A DNA stretch of 64,000 nt from Leptotrichia sp. OH3620_COT-345. GTDB taxonomy: Bacteria > Fusobacteriota > Fusobacteriia > Fusobacteriales > Leptotrichiaceae. The stretch lies in assembly GCF_003932895.1 (NCBI RefSeq), contig NZ_RQYW01000010.1, forward strand, positions 23,431 through 87,430. The letters run 5' to 3'. The position numbers were made by a program, and so were the translations under genes. The notes below the pieces were generated by a model, which saw only the letters and a program-made list of their open reading frames with translations, searched no databases and was not told where the DNA came from. Positions 55,547 through 64,000 of the stretch are shown here, in pieces (the stretch's first letter is position 1; each line of letters opens with the position of its first letter).

Positions 55547-57337
55547 ATGAAATTTTTTGATTTTATAAAAAAGTTTTTTATATTTACAATTAAGGAAATA
55601 TATTCTTTTTTTCTTAAACTGTCTTTGCTGTTTTTAGTATTTTTTCTTTTAAGTGTTTCTCTTATTTCATTTTTTGCATCAAAAGTAAAATTGGAAGAAG
55701 ATGTTCCTAAAAATTACAGCTATGTAATGTTTAATGTTTCAAATATATCTGAAGACAAACTGGACACCTCTTTTTTCGGAGAAACTGCAAAGTATAATAT
55801 TTCTTATGCAGATATATTGAGCAGCCTTGAAGATATAAAAAATAACGATAATATAAAAGGGATTATTATAAACTTGGATCAAGTAAATCTTTCTTCAACA
55901 AAATCTGAAGAAATAATAAAAAAATTGAATGAAATAAAATCCAATAATAAAAAAATCTATGCTTTCGGTGCATATATTGAAAACTATAATTTCCCCATAG
56001 CTTCAGTGGCAAGTGAAATTATAATGATTCCTTCGGCTTCAGCTGATGTTTCTTTAACAGGATATCATTATTCAGAATTATATTATAAAAAATTATTTGA
56101 TAAACTTGGTGTAAATATGGAAGTAGTCCGTATAGGAGATTTCAAATCTTATGGAGAAAATTATACATCCAATTTGATTTCTCCTGAATTGAAAAGTGAA
56201 ATCACACGTATTCTGGAAAACAGATACAATAATTTCCTTGAAACAATTTCAAAAACTCGTAATATTGACAAAAATATCCTTAATAACGATATATTAAACG
56301 GAAATACAGTAAATCTGACTCCTTTCACTGCAAGGGATAAAAATTTAGTTGATAAGCTGGAAAATTTCGGTGAATTTCTTCAAAGACTTGGCATAAATGA
56401 TGAAAATATTATAGACATTTATGACTATTATACTGATAACAGTAAAAGAATGGAATCCGAAGATGAAAATAAACAAACTATTGCAGTAATATATGCCGAA
56501 GGACCGATTGTTTATAATCAGGAATCAGATGGAGCAATTTATATCTCTCCTGACAATATGGCTAAAAAATTAAAAGAACTTTCAAATGTAAAAAATCTGA
56601 AAGGTGTAGTCCTCAGGGTAAACTCTCCCGGAGGGTCGGCTTTGGCATCAGAAATAATATACCAAATGTTTTCAAAACTCGAAGTTCCTGTATATGTATC
56701 AATGTCTGAAGTCGCCGCTTCAGGAGGATATTACATATCAATGACGGGAAACAAAGTATTTGGAAACAAATCCACAATAACAGGTTCTATAGGAGTTGTA
56801 TCAATGCTTCCTAAATTTCATAACGCTCAAAATAAATACGGAATTACTTCAAATTCAATTTCCAAAGGAAAATACTCTGATACTTTTGATCCTTTTGTTC
56901 CTTTATCAGGAGAATCACGTAACAAAATAATAGAGTCAATGAATACGACTTATAAAGAATTCAAGTCGAGAGTTACAGAAAATAGAAAAATATCCGAATC
57001 TACTCTTGAAGAATATGCTCAGGGAAAAATATGGCTTGGAGATGAAGCGAGAGAAATTAATCTTATAGACGGAATTGCTACCCTTGATGAAACAGTGAAA
57101 CTTCTTGCAAAAGATTTAAAATTGGAAAATTATAATGTAAAAAATATTTATGCTAAGAAAGATTTCAAAGAAACGTTGAGATTACTTTCTTCATTTATTT
57201 TCGAGAAATTCAATTTGACTTCTCAGATAGAAGCAAAAATTCCTGGAAGTTCAAAAATTCTTGATGACTATAAATTAATTGAAAATAATCAAAACAAACC
57301 TATGTATTATTTACCTTATAAAATGAATATTTATTAA
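55547..57337 (+). CDS. sppA: Signal peptide peptidase SppA, long (67K) type
   Basis: The 596-residue membrane protease clears cleaved signal peptides. One membrane helix lies at about residues 22-45. Two tandem ClpP-like domains follow. The N-terminal domain supplies Lys190 (RIGDFKSYGENYTS) and the C-terminal domain supplies the nucleophile Ser382 (EVAASGGYYIS), matching the E. coli Lys-Ser dyad split over two domains. NSPGGSALASEI forms the oxyanion region. The length matches the fused type rather than the half-length SppA of Bacillus. It is a single-gene unit with its own promoter and terminator. Confidence 0.94.
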   Translation: MKFFDFIKKFFIFTIKEIYSFFLKLSLLFLVFFLLSVSLISFFASKVKLEEDVPKNYSYVMFNVSNISEDKLDTSFFGETAKYNISYADILSSLEDIKNNDNIKGIIINLDQVNLSSTKSEEIIKKLNEIKSNNKKIYAFGAYIENYNFPIASVASEIIMIPSASADVSLTGYHYSELYYKKLFDKLGVNMEVVRIGDFKSYGENYTSNLISPELKSEITRILENRYNNFLETISKTRNIDKNILNNDILNGNTVNLTPFTARDKNLVDKLENFGEFLQRLGINDENIIDIYDYYTDNSKRMESEDENKQTIAVIYAEGPIVYNQESDGAIYISPDNMAKKLKELSNVKNLKGVVLRVNSPGGSALASEIIYQMFSKLEVPVYVSMSEVAASGGYYISMTGNKVFGNKSTITGSIGVVSMLPKFHNAQNKYGITSNSISKGKYSDTFDPFVPLSGESRNKIIESMNTTYKEFKSRVTENRKISESTLEEYAQGKIWLGDEAREINLIDGIATLDETVKLLAKDLKLENYNVKNIYAKKDFKETLRLLSSFIFEKFNLTSQIEAKIPGSSKILDDYKLIENNQNKPMYYLPYKMNIY

Positions 57338-57345
57338 TTTTTCTC

Positions 57346-57380
57346 TGTGAGAATGGTGCTTTACTGTCCTCACATTTTTT
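57346..57380 (+). terminator. Terminator of sppA
   Basis: TGTGAG and CTCACA form a 6-bp stem with a 17-base loop, followed by TTTTTT, 8 bp after the stop codon. Confidence 0.6.
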
Positions 57381-57574
57381 ATACCTGTTTCTTGGATCGC
57401 TTTATGAATAAAAAATAACTATTTAACTATAATATAGTGTATTAAAAAAATGAAAAATAGTAATTTATAAAATTTCTGATTTAATATACTTTCATTAAAT
57501 CGGATATAAATTATTTTGTACTTAAATATTTTTCATTCTTTGAAAAATTTAATAATTCTTTCAATATTCAAACG

Positions 57575-57672
57575 GTAATTTTCTACTTCAAGTATAATAA
57601 ATATTTTTAAATTAAAATTTTAAGACAAATAATAAGAAAATATGAAAACACAATGAATTTTTATAAAAAGAT
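57575..57672 (+). repeat. Dispersed intergenic repeat, copy G (partial)
   Basis: It keeps the middle and end of the family: TTCTACTTCAAGTATAATAA, ATATTTTTAAATTAAAATTT, then ACACAATGAATTTTTATAAA. The first half is lost or unrecognisable. The remaining parts of 57381-57809 show only the weak inverted repeat near 57436-57490. Confidence 0.5.
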
Positions 57673-57809
57673 GTTTACAAAAGTCATAAAAAATCATTGA
57701 ACTATTTTTAATTCAAAATTCAATATAAAATAAAAAGAGTGTTTGTTTTATTACTTCCCACTCCTTATATTTTCTTTATTTTATACCATACTAAAATTTC
57801 CTAAATTCT

Positions 57810-58625
57810 CTATTTCATTAAAAATAATTCCATCAATTTATGTGCTTCTCCGTCTTCAGTATTTTTTCCGATTATCTCAAAATTTTTCGGAAGAAGATTT
57901 TTTAATCTGTCTATGGCATTTCCCATAGCATGACCTTTACCCATAACTGTTAAAAGTTCATAATCATTTTCTCCGTCCCCAAAACTGACAGTATCTTTTA
58001 TATCTATTCCATCTCTTTCTAATAAATATTTTGCAGCGTTTGCTTTGTTAGCCGTCTTTGAAAATATTTCCATGCAACCGTAATCTACAAATGCCACACT
58101 TACATTATTATCAGTCTTTTTTAGAATTTCTTTTTCCAGCTTGACCAAATGTTTATGCTCTCCGATAAAGAAAAATTTTAAAATTTTTCTATTCCCCAAT
58201 TGATTTTCAGGAACTTCTACAGGCTGTATAGGCAAACTGTCTCCATCCCTTTTATATACTTGTTGTAAAGTCCCCTCTGTTATTATCCAGTCATCTCCTG
58301 AAAAAATATTTAAGTGAATATCTTTATCAAAAGATTTATAATCAATACTCAAAATACTGTCTACTTCTTTTTGGCTTAATCCGTCTTCATATATGACAAC
58401 TCCATTTTCATCATTTATTCTTGCACCGTTTGATGAAATTAAAGGTATATTTATTCCTAATTCATCTTTAACTATTTTTGCCAATTTATAATTTCTTCCT
58501 GTGGCAATATAAAATTTTATTCCTTTTTCTACTACTTTCCTAACTGTTTTTTTTGTAAATTCTGATAACTCATGCTCTTTATTAAGTAATGTTCCATCTA
58601 AATCCGTCACTACAGCTTTATACAT
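57810..58625 (-). CDS. Cof-type HAD-superfamily sugar-phosphate phosphatase, copy 1
   Basis: The protein of 271 residues belongs to the Cof (HAD-IIB) subfamily. The nucleophile motif is DLDGTLLN near the start, motif II is ISSNGA, and motif IV is FGDGENDYELL. A Cof-type cap lies between motifs II and III. A start at 58637 is possible, but the ATG at 58625 has GGGAG 5 bp upstream. It follows a CheY-like gene that in turn follows a second Cof gene (59042-59845); the two phosphatases are paralogs. Substrates of the family are mostly sugar phosphates or pyridoxal phosphate. Confidence 0.9.
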   Translation of the reverse strand: MYKAVVTDLDGTLLNKEHELSEFTKKTVRKVVEKGIKFYIATGRNYKLAKIVKDELGINIPLISSNGARINDENGVVIYEDGLSQKEVDSILSIDYKSFDKDIHLNIFSGDDWIITEGTLQQVYKRDGDSLPIQPVEVPENQLGNRKILKFFFIGEHKHLVKLEKEILKKTDNNVSVAFVDYGCMEIFSKTANKANAAKYLLERDGIDIKDTVSFGDGENDYELLTVMGKGHAMGNAIDRLKNLLPKNFEIIGKNTEDGEAHKLMELFLMK

Positions 58626-58649
58626 AAAAACTCCCATCTATAATTTTTT

Positions 58650-59012
58650 CTATAAAAATAACTTTGACAGTTCATTCATAAATTCTTCATCTGTAAAAGG
58701 TTTTGATAAAAATGCCTTTGCTCCGGCTTCTTTCCCCATTTTTATATAATTCTGAAAAGTTATCATCGTACTGCACAGCATTACTTTTGCTTCAGAATCA
58801 TAATCTGTAATTAGTTGAGTTGCTTTTAGTCCGTGTACTTTAGGCATATTAATATCCATAGTTACAATTGTAGGATTTATCTTCTTATACATTTCAAAGC
58901 CTTCCAATCCGTCTCTCGCTTCATATACCTCATATCCCTGATCATTAAGTATATCTTTTATGTCTTCTCTTATATATGAAGCATCATCTACTACTAATGC
59001 TGTTTTTTTCAT
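58650..59012 (-). CDS. Stand-alone receiver-domain (CheY-like) protein
   Basis: The 120-residue protein is a single receiver domain. The acidic pair is Asp9-Asp10, the phosphoacceptor is Asp53 in TMDINMPKVHG, and the conserved Thr/Ser and Lys are in LCSTMIT and FLSKPF. No output domain is attached, and no flagellar or chemotaxis genes are near. It lies between two paralogous HAD phosphatase genes with gaps of about 29 and 24 bp, so all three are probably co-transcribed. Its kinase and target are not in view. Confidence 0.9.
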   Translation of the reverse strand: MKKTALVVDDASYIREDIKDILNDQGYEVYEARDGLEGFEMYKKINPTIVTMDINMPKVHGLKATQLITDYDSEAKVMLCSTMITFQNYIKMGKEAGAKAFLSKPFTDEEFMNELSKLFL

Positions 59013-59041
59013 ATTTTATCTCCTTTTCTGAAGAATATCTT

Positions 59042-59845
59042 TTATAAAAATAATTCTCTCAATTTTTTTGCCACTCCGTCATCGACATTACTTTCTATAA
59101 TTTCATGTTTAGGTAAACCTTCTATTAATCTATATAAAGAATTCCCCATAAGATATCCTTTTCCCGCTTCCTTTAAAAGTTCATAGTCATTATATCCGTC
59201 ACCGAAAGCTACTGCTTCACTTAACTTTATTCCGTCTTTTTGGAGTAAATACTTTGCAGCAGTTGCTTTATTCGAGTTTTTAGCAAAAATTTCCAAGCTC
59301 CGCTCAGAAACAAAAACCACATTTACTTCTTCAGCAGTCACTTTTTTAATAATTTTTTCCAATTTCAGAAGTTTGTCATGCTCTCCTAAAAAAAATATTT
59401 TAGTATAATCTTTATTATAAAACTCATTTTCATTTATTATTTTAGGGAGATGAAGCCTGTCAGGACGCTGCTTTATATAATAATCCAGTACATCTTCAAC
59501 TATATACCAGTTACTTCCCGAATAACCGTTCATTATAATATCTTTATCTATTTTTTTATATTCCACTTCATAAATTTTTTCCAAATATTTTTTATCAATA
59601 TTGTTTATGTAAATTTCTTTTCCTTCATTATTCATTATTCTTGCACCATTTGAAGTAATAAGAGGAATTTTAAGATTTATTTTTTCCATAATTTCTTTCG
59701 CTCCGAAATAACTTCTTCCTGTTGCAATGTAAAATTTTATTCCTTTTTCCGTTATTTTTCTTACCGTTTCTATAGTAAAATCATTTAAAAGATGATTTTC
59801 ATTCAGCAATGTTCCATCTAAATCACTTATTACCGCTTTATACAT
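59042..59845 (-). CDS. Cof-type HAD-superfamily phosphatase, copy 2
   Basis: The 267-residue protein has the HAD motifs DLDGTLLN, ITSNGA and FGDGYNDYELL, and aligns with copy 1 throughout (for example TRKITEKGIKFYIATGRSY and FAKNSNKATAAKYLLQKDGI). The cap domains differ most, which fits different substrates after duplication. It is the first gene of the HAD-CheY-HAD unit. AGGAGG lies 7 bp before the ATG. Confidence 0.9.
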   Translation of the reverse strand: MYKAVISDLDGTLLNENHLLNDFTIETVRKITEKGIKFYIATGRSYFGAKEIMEKINLKIPLITSNGARIMNNEGKEIYINNIDKKYLEKIYEVEYKKIDKDIIMNGYSGSNWYIVEDVLDYYIKQRPDRLHLPKIINENEFYNKDYTKIFFLGEHDKLLKLEKIIKKVTAEEVNVVFVSERSLEIFAKNSNKATAAKYLLQKDGIKLSEAVAFGDGYNDYELLKEAGKGYLMGNSLYRLIEGLPKHEIIESNVDDGVAKKLRELFL

Positions 59846-60018
59846 TTTTCCTCCTGAGGTTCATTTTACCATATTTTCATTGAAAAATAAATAGATAATT
59901 GAAACTCCGCAACAGCTTTTCTAATAAAAAATTTGCCGTTAATAATAATAAAATTCTCTTTATTTTTTTCAATTTTTAGTTTATAATGATTGTAATAAAA
60001 TTATTTAGAGGTGATAAA

Positions 60019-60492
60019 ATGGGTACATTTCAGGACTATTTAAATTTTTCCGATAAGGAGGAATATTCACAGAAACAGTTAAAAATTATGGATAAAATAA
60101 CTTTTTCAGAAGAAACTGAAAAAGCTGTAAAATCAATAAACAAGGAAATAAAAATACTGTGTTTTGCTCAAGTATATTGCCCTGACTGTCGTGCTATAGT
60201 TCCTTTTATGAAAAAGTTTTCAGAGATAAATAACAATATAAAAGTCGACTATCTTCTTAAAGAAAATAATGAGGATTTATTGAAAAAACTGACAGATACT
60301 GTTCGAATCCCTACTCTTGTTTCTGAAAAAGATGGAAAAATGACAGTATTTTTGCTAGAATTTCCTAATTTCATACAAAAAGAAATGAAAAAAGATCCTG
60401 ACTCTTATGAGGAAATTAAATATAATTTCAGAACAGGAAAATATAACAGAGAAATTGAAAAAGAACTTTCAGATTATCTGACTTCACTTTAA
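60019..60492 (+). CDS. Thioredoxin-like protein with a CPDC motif
   Basis: The protein of 157 residues resembles the thioredoxin_9/bacillithiol-linked thioredoxin-like group. The redox motif CPDC is Cys54-Cys57 (QVYCPDCRAIVP), and the cis-proline region is TVRIPTLV. The frame is open from 59986, but the ATG at 60019 has GAGGTG 5 bp upstream, so that start is chosen. No signal peptide is seen. It could be a disulfide reductase or a thiol-exchange protein; a partner is not evident. Confidence 0.82.
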   Translation: MGTFQDYLNFSDKEEYSQKQLKIMDKITFSEETEKAVKSINKEIKILCFAQVYCPDCRAIVPFMKKFSEINNNIKVDYLLKENNEDLLKKLTDTVRIPTLVSEKDGKMTVFLLEFPNFIQKEMKKDPDSYEEIKYNFRTGKYNREIEKELSDYLTSL

Positions 60493-60498
60493 TTTTAC

Positions 60499-60543
60499 AG
60501 AGGCTGTAAAAAAATTAGACTATTTTAATTAAAAACAGCCTCT
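60499..60543 (+). terminator. Terminator after the thioredoxin-like gene
   Basis: AGAGGCTGT (60499-60507) and ACAGCCTCT (60535-60543) are exact 9-bp complements with an AT-rich 27-base loop, followed by TTTTA. The stem starts 6 bp after the stop. 60550-60826 shows nothing I can support. Confidence 0.7.
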
Positions 60544-60826
60544 TTTAACATAAAAGATTATCTCTTTATTTCCTCCTTATCCATTTTCATATTTTTGCTT
60601 TTTTCACAACATTTTTTTATTATAAGTCTACTTTGACATATTATTTTCTGACACCAAAATTCAAAGCTACTTTACGAATTAAAAAATATATCTATATTTC
60701 ACAAAAATTGTTCTTTTCAGAAAGATGTGAAAACATATAAATTAAATATTTTTTACGAAATAAAGAAAAAATGAATAATAAATTATAATTTTAAAAATAT
60801 TTTTTATTCCTATGAAAATTTTCAAT

Positions 60827-61585
60827 CTATCTTTTTTCATATGTAATTTCTATTCCCGAATTTACTTCTCCTCCTTTTTTTCCGTGAATGATTACTAGTT
60901 TTACTTTTTTATATTCATTTATTTCTAAATTTAATATTTTTAATCCGTTTTTATAAATATATGAAAAACTGTCATTTAATCTGTAATTTGGAACAACAAC
61001 GAAAAATTCTCCATAATTTTTAAGAAGACGCTTTATATTAAAAAATAGTTCTTCCAATGTCAAACCAACTTCATATTTACTTATTTTTATACTTTCATCT
61101 TCAGGTAATTTTCCTGAATTTATTTTTTTGTATGGAGGATTTGAAAAAATATAATCGTATTTTCCATTAATATTTTTAATGTCCTCATTTAAAGTCAAAA
61201 TTTTGTCTTCTAAACAATTTTTTTTTATATTATCGACTAAATATTCATAAATCTTTTTCTGAACTTCTACAGCATAAATTTTTGAAATATTCTGTATTTC
61301 TGAAAGTAATATGGAAATTATTCCCTGACCGGCTCCTATTTCAAGAATTGTCTTGTTTTTAATAAAAGTCCAGTTCACATTACCGGACTTTCCCATAAAT
61401 ATATTTTTTATAAATTTTGCCAATAGTAATGCATCCTCGGTTATTTTCAAACCGGTCTCTCTGATAATTACAACTTTATCAACACTTTTAAGTCTTTCGG
61501 TATGACTTTTTAAATTTTCCTTTTTTAAAAAATTAGTATTCTCACCTATAATATTATTATTTTTATTCTCTTTTTCATATTTCAT
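60827..61585 (-). CDS. TrmN6-like tRNA1(Val) adenine-N6 methyltransferase
   Basis: The 252-residue protein is a class I SAM methyltransferase. The SAM loop is ILEIGAGQGIIS, and the catalytic NPPY motif is in YIFSNPPYKK. EEDALLLAKFIK-type residues near the start (KITEDALLLAKFI) match the YfiC/TrmN6 group, which methylates tRNA position 37 of tRNA-Val. An N-terminal extension of about 30 residues is polar and variable. It starts 4 bp after the RicT gene stop, so it is in the RadC-PSP1-RicT-TrmN6 operon. Confidence 0.82.
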   Translation of the reverse strand: MKYEKENKNNNIIGENTNFLKKENLKSHTERLKSVDKVVIIRETGLKITEDALLLAKFIKNIFMGKSGNVNWTFIKNKTILEIGAGQGIISILLSEIQNISKIYAVEVQKKIYEYLVDNIKKNCLEDKILTLNEDIKNINGKYDYIFSNPPYKKINSGKLPEDESIKISKYEVGLTLEELFFNIKRLLKNYGEFFVVVPNYRLNDSFSYIYKNGLKILNLEINEYKKVKLVIIHGKKGGEVNSGIEITYEKR

Positions 61586-61589
61586 AATT

Positions 61590-62528
61590 TTAATTTTCCT
61601 CTATAAATTCACAACCATTTTGTCTTTCTTCAATTTCAACTTTTTCTTTTTTATTAAATTCTATTTCTGAAAGACAAAATTTCAGTACTCCTTTTCCTTC
61701 TATGTTTATAAATACAAAATCCCCCAACATATTCATACTTATAACATTGCCTTTCCCATGTTTGGTTATTACTATCTGCCCCACTACAGGGTAATTTTCC
61801 TTGACTTCCATATACTGTTCATTTTCAAATCCCATACAGCACTTTAAGCGTCCGCACACTCCTGAAATTTTTGATGGAGTGACTACAACTCCCTGATCTC
61901 TTGCCATTTTAATAGAAACTGAATCAAATTTATTTATAAAAGATTTACAACATAAAGGTTTTCCACATGTTCCACAATCTCCTACCATTTTAGCATAATC
62001 TCTTACACCGATCTGTCTCAGTTCAATCCTGACTTTAAATATAGCTGCAAGTTCTTTTACAAAACTTCTGAAATCTACTCTGTCTTCAGAGGCAAAATAA
62101 AAAATAAGTTTCTTTTTATCAAAAGTGTATTCTGTTGCTACAAGTTTAAAATTTAAGTTGTATTTTTTTACTTTATTTCTAAAAATAAAACCCGCTTTTA
62201 CAGCATCTTCTTTTAATTCCTTATTTTTTTCTAAATCACGCTCTGTTGCTTTTCTTATTATTTTTTTTAAAGGTTCATCACTACTGTGTTTGTAATCCGA
62301 TTTTATAGCTACGACTTTTCCTATAGCTAAACCCATTTGTGTTTCAACCAGCACTTTTTCATTTATCTTCACATTAAAATTAGGATTATTAAGAAAGAAA
62401 TAACGCTTTTGAAAAGTGTCTAAATATACATCTATGGCTTCCTCATTTCTTATTCTGTTATCCGCCATACCGGTATTTAATTCCGTACCCCTACCAGTAT
62501 ATCTCCTTTCCATATTTTCCAAATGCAC
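61590..62528 (-). CDS. ricT: RicT/YaaT-family PSP1-domain protein
   Basis: The 312-residue protein is a PSP1-domain protein like RicT (YaaT) of Bacillus, which helps RNA processing. The cysteine-rich core is visible: GDCGTCGKPLCCKSF and GVCGRLKCCMGFE. PSP1 sequence covers about residues 40-240 and a tail follows. A GTG start at 62528 has AGGGAG 8 bp upstream. It overlaps the gene before it by 38 bp. That gene is a shorter copy without the cysteines. The pair is in an operon with radC and trmN6. Confidence 0.88.
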   Translation of the reverse strand: MHLENMERRYTGRGTELNTGMADNRIRNEEAIDVYLDTFQKRYFFLNNPNFNVKINEKVLVETQMGLAIGKVVAIKSDYKHSSDEPLKKIIRKATERDLEKNKELKEDAVKAGFIFRNKVKKYNLNFKLVATEYTFDKKKLIFYFASEDRVDFRSFVKELAAIFKVRIELRQIGVRDYAKMVGDCGTCGKPLCCKSFINKFDSVSIKMARDQGVVVTPSKISGVCGRLKCCMGFENEQYMEVKENYPVVGQIVITKHGKGNVISMNMLGDFVFINIEGKGVLKFCLSEIEFNKKEKVEIEERQNGCEFIEEN

Positions 62529-63003
62529 TTAAAATTCTCCCTTCATCATTTTGTTTTATCTGATAAAACTCCACTCTTTTTTTAAATACTCTATTTACCT
62601 CCTTTACAAGTTCCCTAAAATCAAGTCTGTTTTCAGCAGTAAAATAAAAAATAAGTTTATTTTCATCAAAAGTATATTCACCTATAACTAAATTCATTTC
62701 GGGCAAAATACTTTTGACTATCTTTTTACATTTAAAATAAGCTTCATTAGCCTTTTCATCAAGTTCTTTTAATTTCTCAACTTCTTTTTCAGTAAGTTTC
62801 CTTTTTACTTCTCTTATTTTCAAATCATCTTTTTCTTCTTCATTTTTATCAAATTTATCTGTCATACCCAATACAATCCCTATCTGTTCACCCCTTATAG
62901 TATCAACAATTACATGATCGCCTTTTTCATAATCTTCAAATTTTCCGATAAGAAAAGGATAAACCTTTTTTGTTTTTCTGAATTTTATATTTAATATTTT
63001 CAT
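62491..63003 (-). CDS. PSP1-domain protein lacking the cysteine cluster, paralog of RicT
   Basis: The 170-residue protein aligns with the first half of RicT: KGDHVIVDTIRGEQIGIVLG, NLVIGEYTFDENKLIFYFTAENRLDFRELVKEV and FKKRVEFYQI all have counterparts. It ends where RicT has its first cysteine block. The four cysteines of GDCGTCGKPLCC are replaced by aromatic residues in SAFGKYGKEIYW. No second cysteine block exists. It therefore cannot hold the iron-sulfur or metal site of RicT but may dimerise with it. It overlaps radC by 4 bp and RicT by 38 bp. Confidence 0.75.
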   Translation of the reverse strand: MKILNIKFRKTKKVYPFLIGKFEDYEKGDHVIVDTIRGEQIGIVLGMTDKFDKNEEEKDDLKIREVKRKLTEKEVEKLKELDEKANEAYFKCKKIVKSILPEMNLVIGEYTFDENKLIFYFTAENRLDFRELVKEVNRVFKKRVEFYQIKQNDEGRILSAFGKYGKEIYW

Positions 63004-63674
63004 AATATTCCACCTTCTAAGAAACTGAAATGTCCCTGTTCACTTATTATTATATGATCCAATAATCTAATTTCAATATTTTCAAATGTTTCTTTAATTT
63101 TTTTTGTTAATATAATATCTGATTGAGAAGGCCTTAATGATCCTGAAGGATGATTATGTACAAGAATTATTGACTTTGCATTATATTCAAAAACTTTCTT
63201 AACCAACTCTCTGATATATATTGTACTCCTATCCAAAGTGCCATGAAATAATTCTTCTTCTTTCAACAGTTCATTTTGTGTATTCAAAAATAATACTTTA
63301 AAAATTTCTATATCTCTTTTTAAAAGAGAAAATTCTAGATAATCCAAAAGTTGTCTGTTACTTGAAATAGTAATCTTCTTATTGTATATCTTTTTATAAA
63401 GCTGATCTTCAAATATCGAAAATAATACTTTAAAAAAAACTGCTGTTCTTTCGCTTATATAATTATTCTTTTTTAATTCCTCTTCAGGCTGTTTTAATAA
63501 AGAATATAAATCACCATACTTATTAAGTAAATCTTTAGAAATTTTTTTACAGTCTTTTCGAATAATTACATAAGTTAATAGAAGTTCCAATATTTCATAA
63601 TCATGAAATCCTGAAATTCCTGACATCAAAAATCTTTTCCTCAATCTTTCCCGATGTCCCTCATATTTATTCAT
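63000..63674 (-). CDS. radC: RadC-family JAB1/MPN-domain protein
   Basis: The 224-residue protein is full length for RadC. The N-terminal helix-hairpin-helix-like region contains GHRERLRKRFLMSG and ILELLLTYVI. The C-terminal metal-binding block is SIILVHNHPSGSLRPSQSD, with His-x-His and Asp as in JAMM proteases. The RadC name is historical, and its role in repair is unproven. It is first in the radC-psp1-ricT-trmN6 operon. Confidence 0.92.
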   Translation of the reverse strand: MNKYEGHRERLRKRFLMSGISGFHDYEILELLLTYVIIRKDCKKISKDLLNKYGDLYSLLKQPEEELKKNNYISERTAVFFKVLFSIFEDQLYKKIYNKKITISSNRQLLDYLEFSLLKRDIEIFKVLFLNTQNELLKEEELFHGTLDRSTIYIRELVKKVFEYNAKSIILVHNHPSGSLRPSQSDIILTKKIKETFENIEIRLLDHIIISEQGHFSFLEGGIL

Positions 63675-63752
63675 ATTTCCCCCAATTTAATACAGTCCCC
63701 TTCAAAATAAAATCAGTTAAAATCCGTTTTATTATTAATATTTATAAATAAA

Positions 63753-63829
63753 TGGCGCACCCGTGAGGAATCGAACCCCAAACCTTCTGATCCGAAGTCA
63801 GACGCTCTATCCAGTTGAGCTACGGATGC
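63753..63829 (-). tRNA. tRNA-Arg (UCG)
   Basis: The 77-base gene has acceptor GCATCCG with CGGGTGC, anticodon loop CTTCGGA (anticodon TCG) between CTGA and TCAG, T loop TTCGATT, discriminator G and an encoded CCA. Confidence 0.95.
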
Positions 63830-63840
63830 AACTTTTGATA

Positions 63841-63869
63841 ATTTTATCACATTTTTCAAAAAAAGACAA
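63841..63869 (-). promoter_or_regulatory. Promoter of tRNA-Arg
   Basis: On the minus strand, TTGTCT (63864-63869) and TAAAAT (63841-63846) are separated by 17 bp with a TG extension. The transcript may continue into radC. Bases 63870-64000 show nothing I can support. Confidence 0.65.
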
Positions 63870-64000
63870 ATAAAATAAAAAACAAAGTAAAATAATTTAA
63901 ATAACCCAATTAAAATTTTAAAACAAGATATGAAATAATATAAGAAAAAATAAATGTATAAAAAAAACAGTAAAGTAATGTTGCATTAAAATAATTCTAA

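Overview
The window reads as chromosomal DNA of a very AT-rich bacterium with a Gram-negative envelope. It carries a tripartite RND pump with a TolC-type outer-membrane factor, lipoproteins, RseP and ZnuABC. Gene content (SepF, RicT/PSP1, GH1 and GH4 phospho-glycosidases, a mevalonate-pathway operon) and protein style suggest a Fusobacteriota member close to Leptotrichia. That placement is inference from gene content, not from a search. Most genes lie on the minus strand, -10 and -35 boxes are near consensus, and many starts have a clear AGGAGG-type ribosome binding site.

Layout, left to right: (1) 1-3460, the end of a Fur/Zur-type regulator, znuA-znuC-znuB, then dps with its own promoter and a Fur-type operator. 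(2) 3740-12206, minus strand: uppS-cdsA-tyrS, a two-gene TctA-like transporter, and mevalonate kinase, diphosphomevalonate decarboxylase, phosphomevalonate kinase and type 2 IPP isomerase. This ties isoprenoid precursor synthesis to undecaprenyl-PP and phospholipid synthesis. (3) 12366-17311: NadR, a VOC protein with a frameshifted TetR gene and an intact palindromic operator, an RBBP9-like hydrolase, a second VOC protein and a PHP phosphatase. (4) 17459-25173: a beta-glucoside block with two GH1 enzymes, one GH4 enzyme, one PTS IIA protein, two YczE-like membrane proteins, a PPOX protein and a broken RpiR regulator. (5) 25409-26614: a chromosomal Rep_3-like initiator gene.

(6) 26946-34146: a two-component system (response regulator, kinase, PepSY protein, TPR protein) surrounded by small secreted proteins from two paralogous families. 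A shared promoter box precedes these units and looks like a local regulon. (7) 34293-40344: TetR, TolC-like, adaptor and RND pump operon. (8) 40653-50446: two META-domain proteins, RseP, an EamA transporter, the pgm-hemW-yggS-sepF operon and an MFS transporter. (9) 50710-53939: a MoxR ATPase and VWA protein pair with a third, unrecognised protein. (10) 54069-57337: YbaB, four tRNA genes (Tyr, Thr, Asp, Glu) and SppA. (11) 57810-63829: two HAD phosphatases flanking a CheY-like receiver, a thioredoxin-like protein, a TrmN6-like methyltransferase, RicT beside a cysteine-less copy of itself, RadC and tRNA-Arg.

Intergenic regions carry a degenerate repeat of about 170-220 bp in at least seven copies, all in one orientation and all on the 3' side of minus-strand genes, plus two hairpin elements that look like MITEs. 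I saw no CRISPR array, rRNA, prophage or intact insertion sequence.
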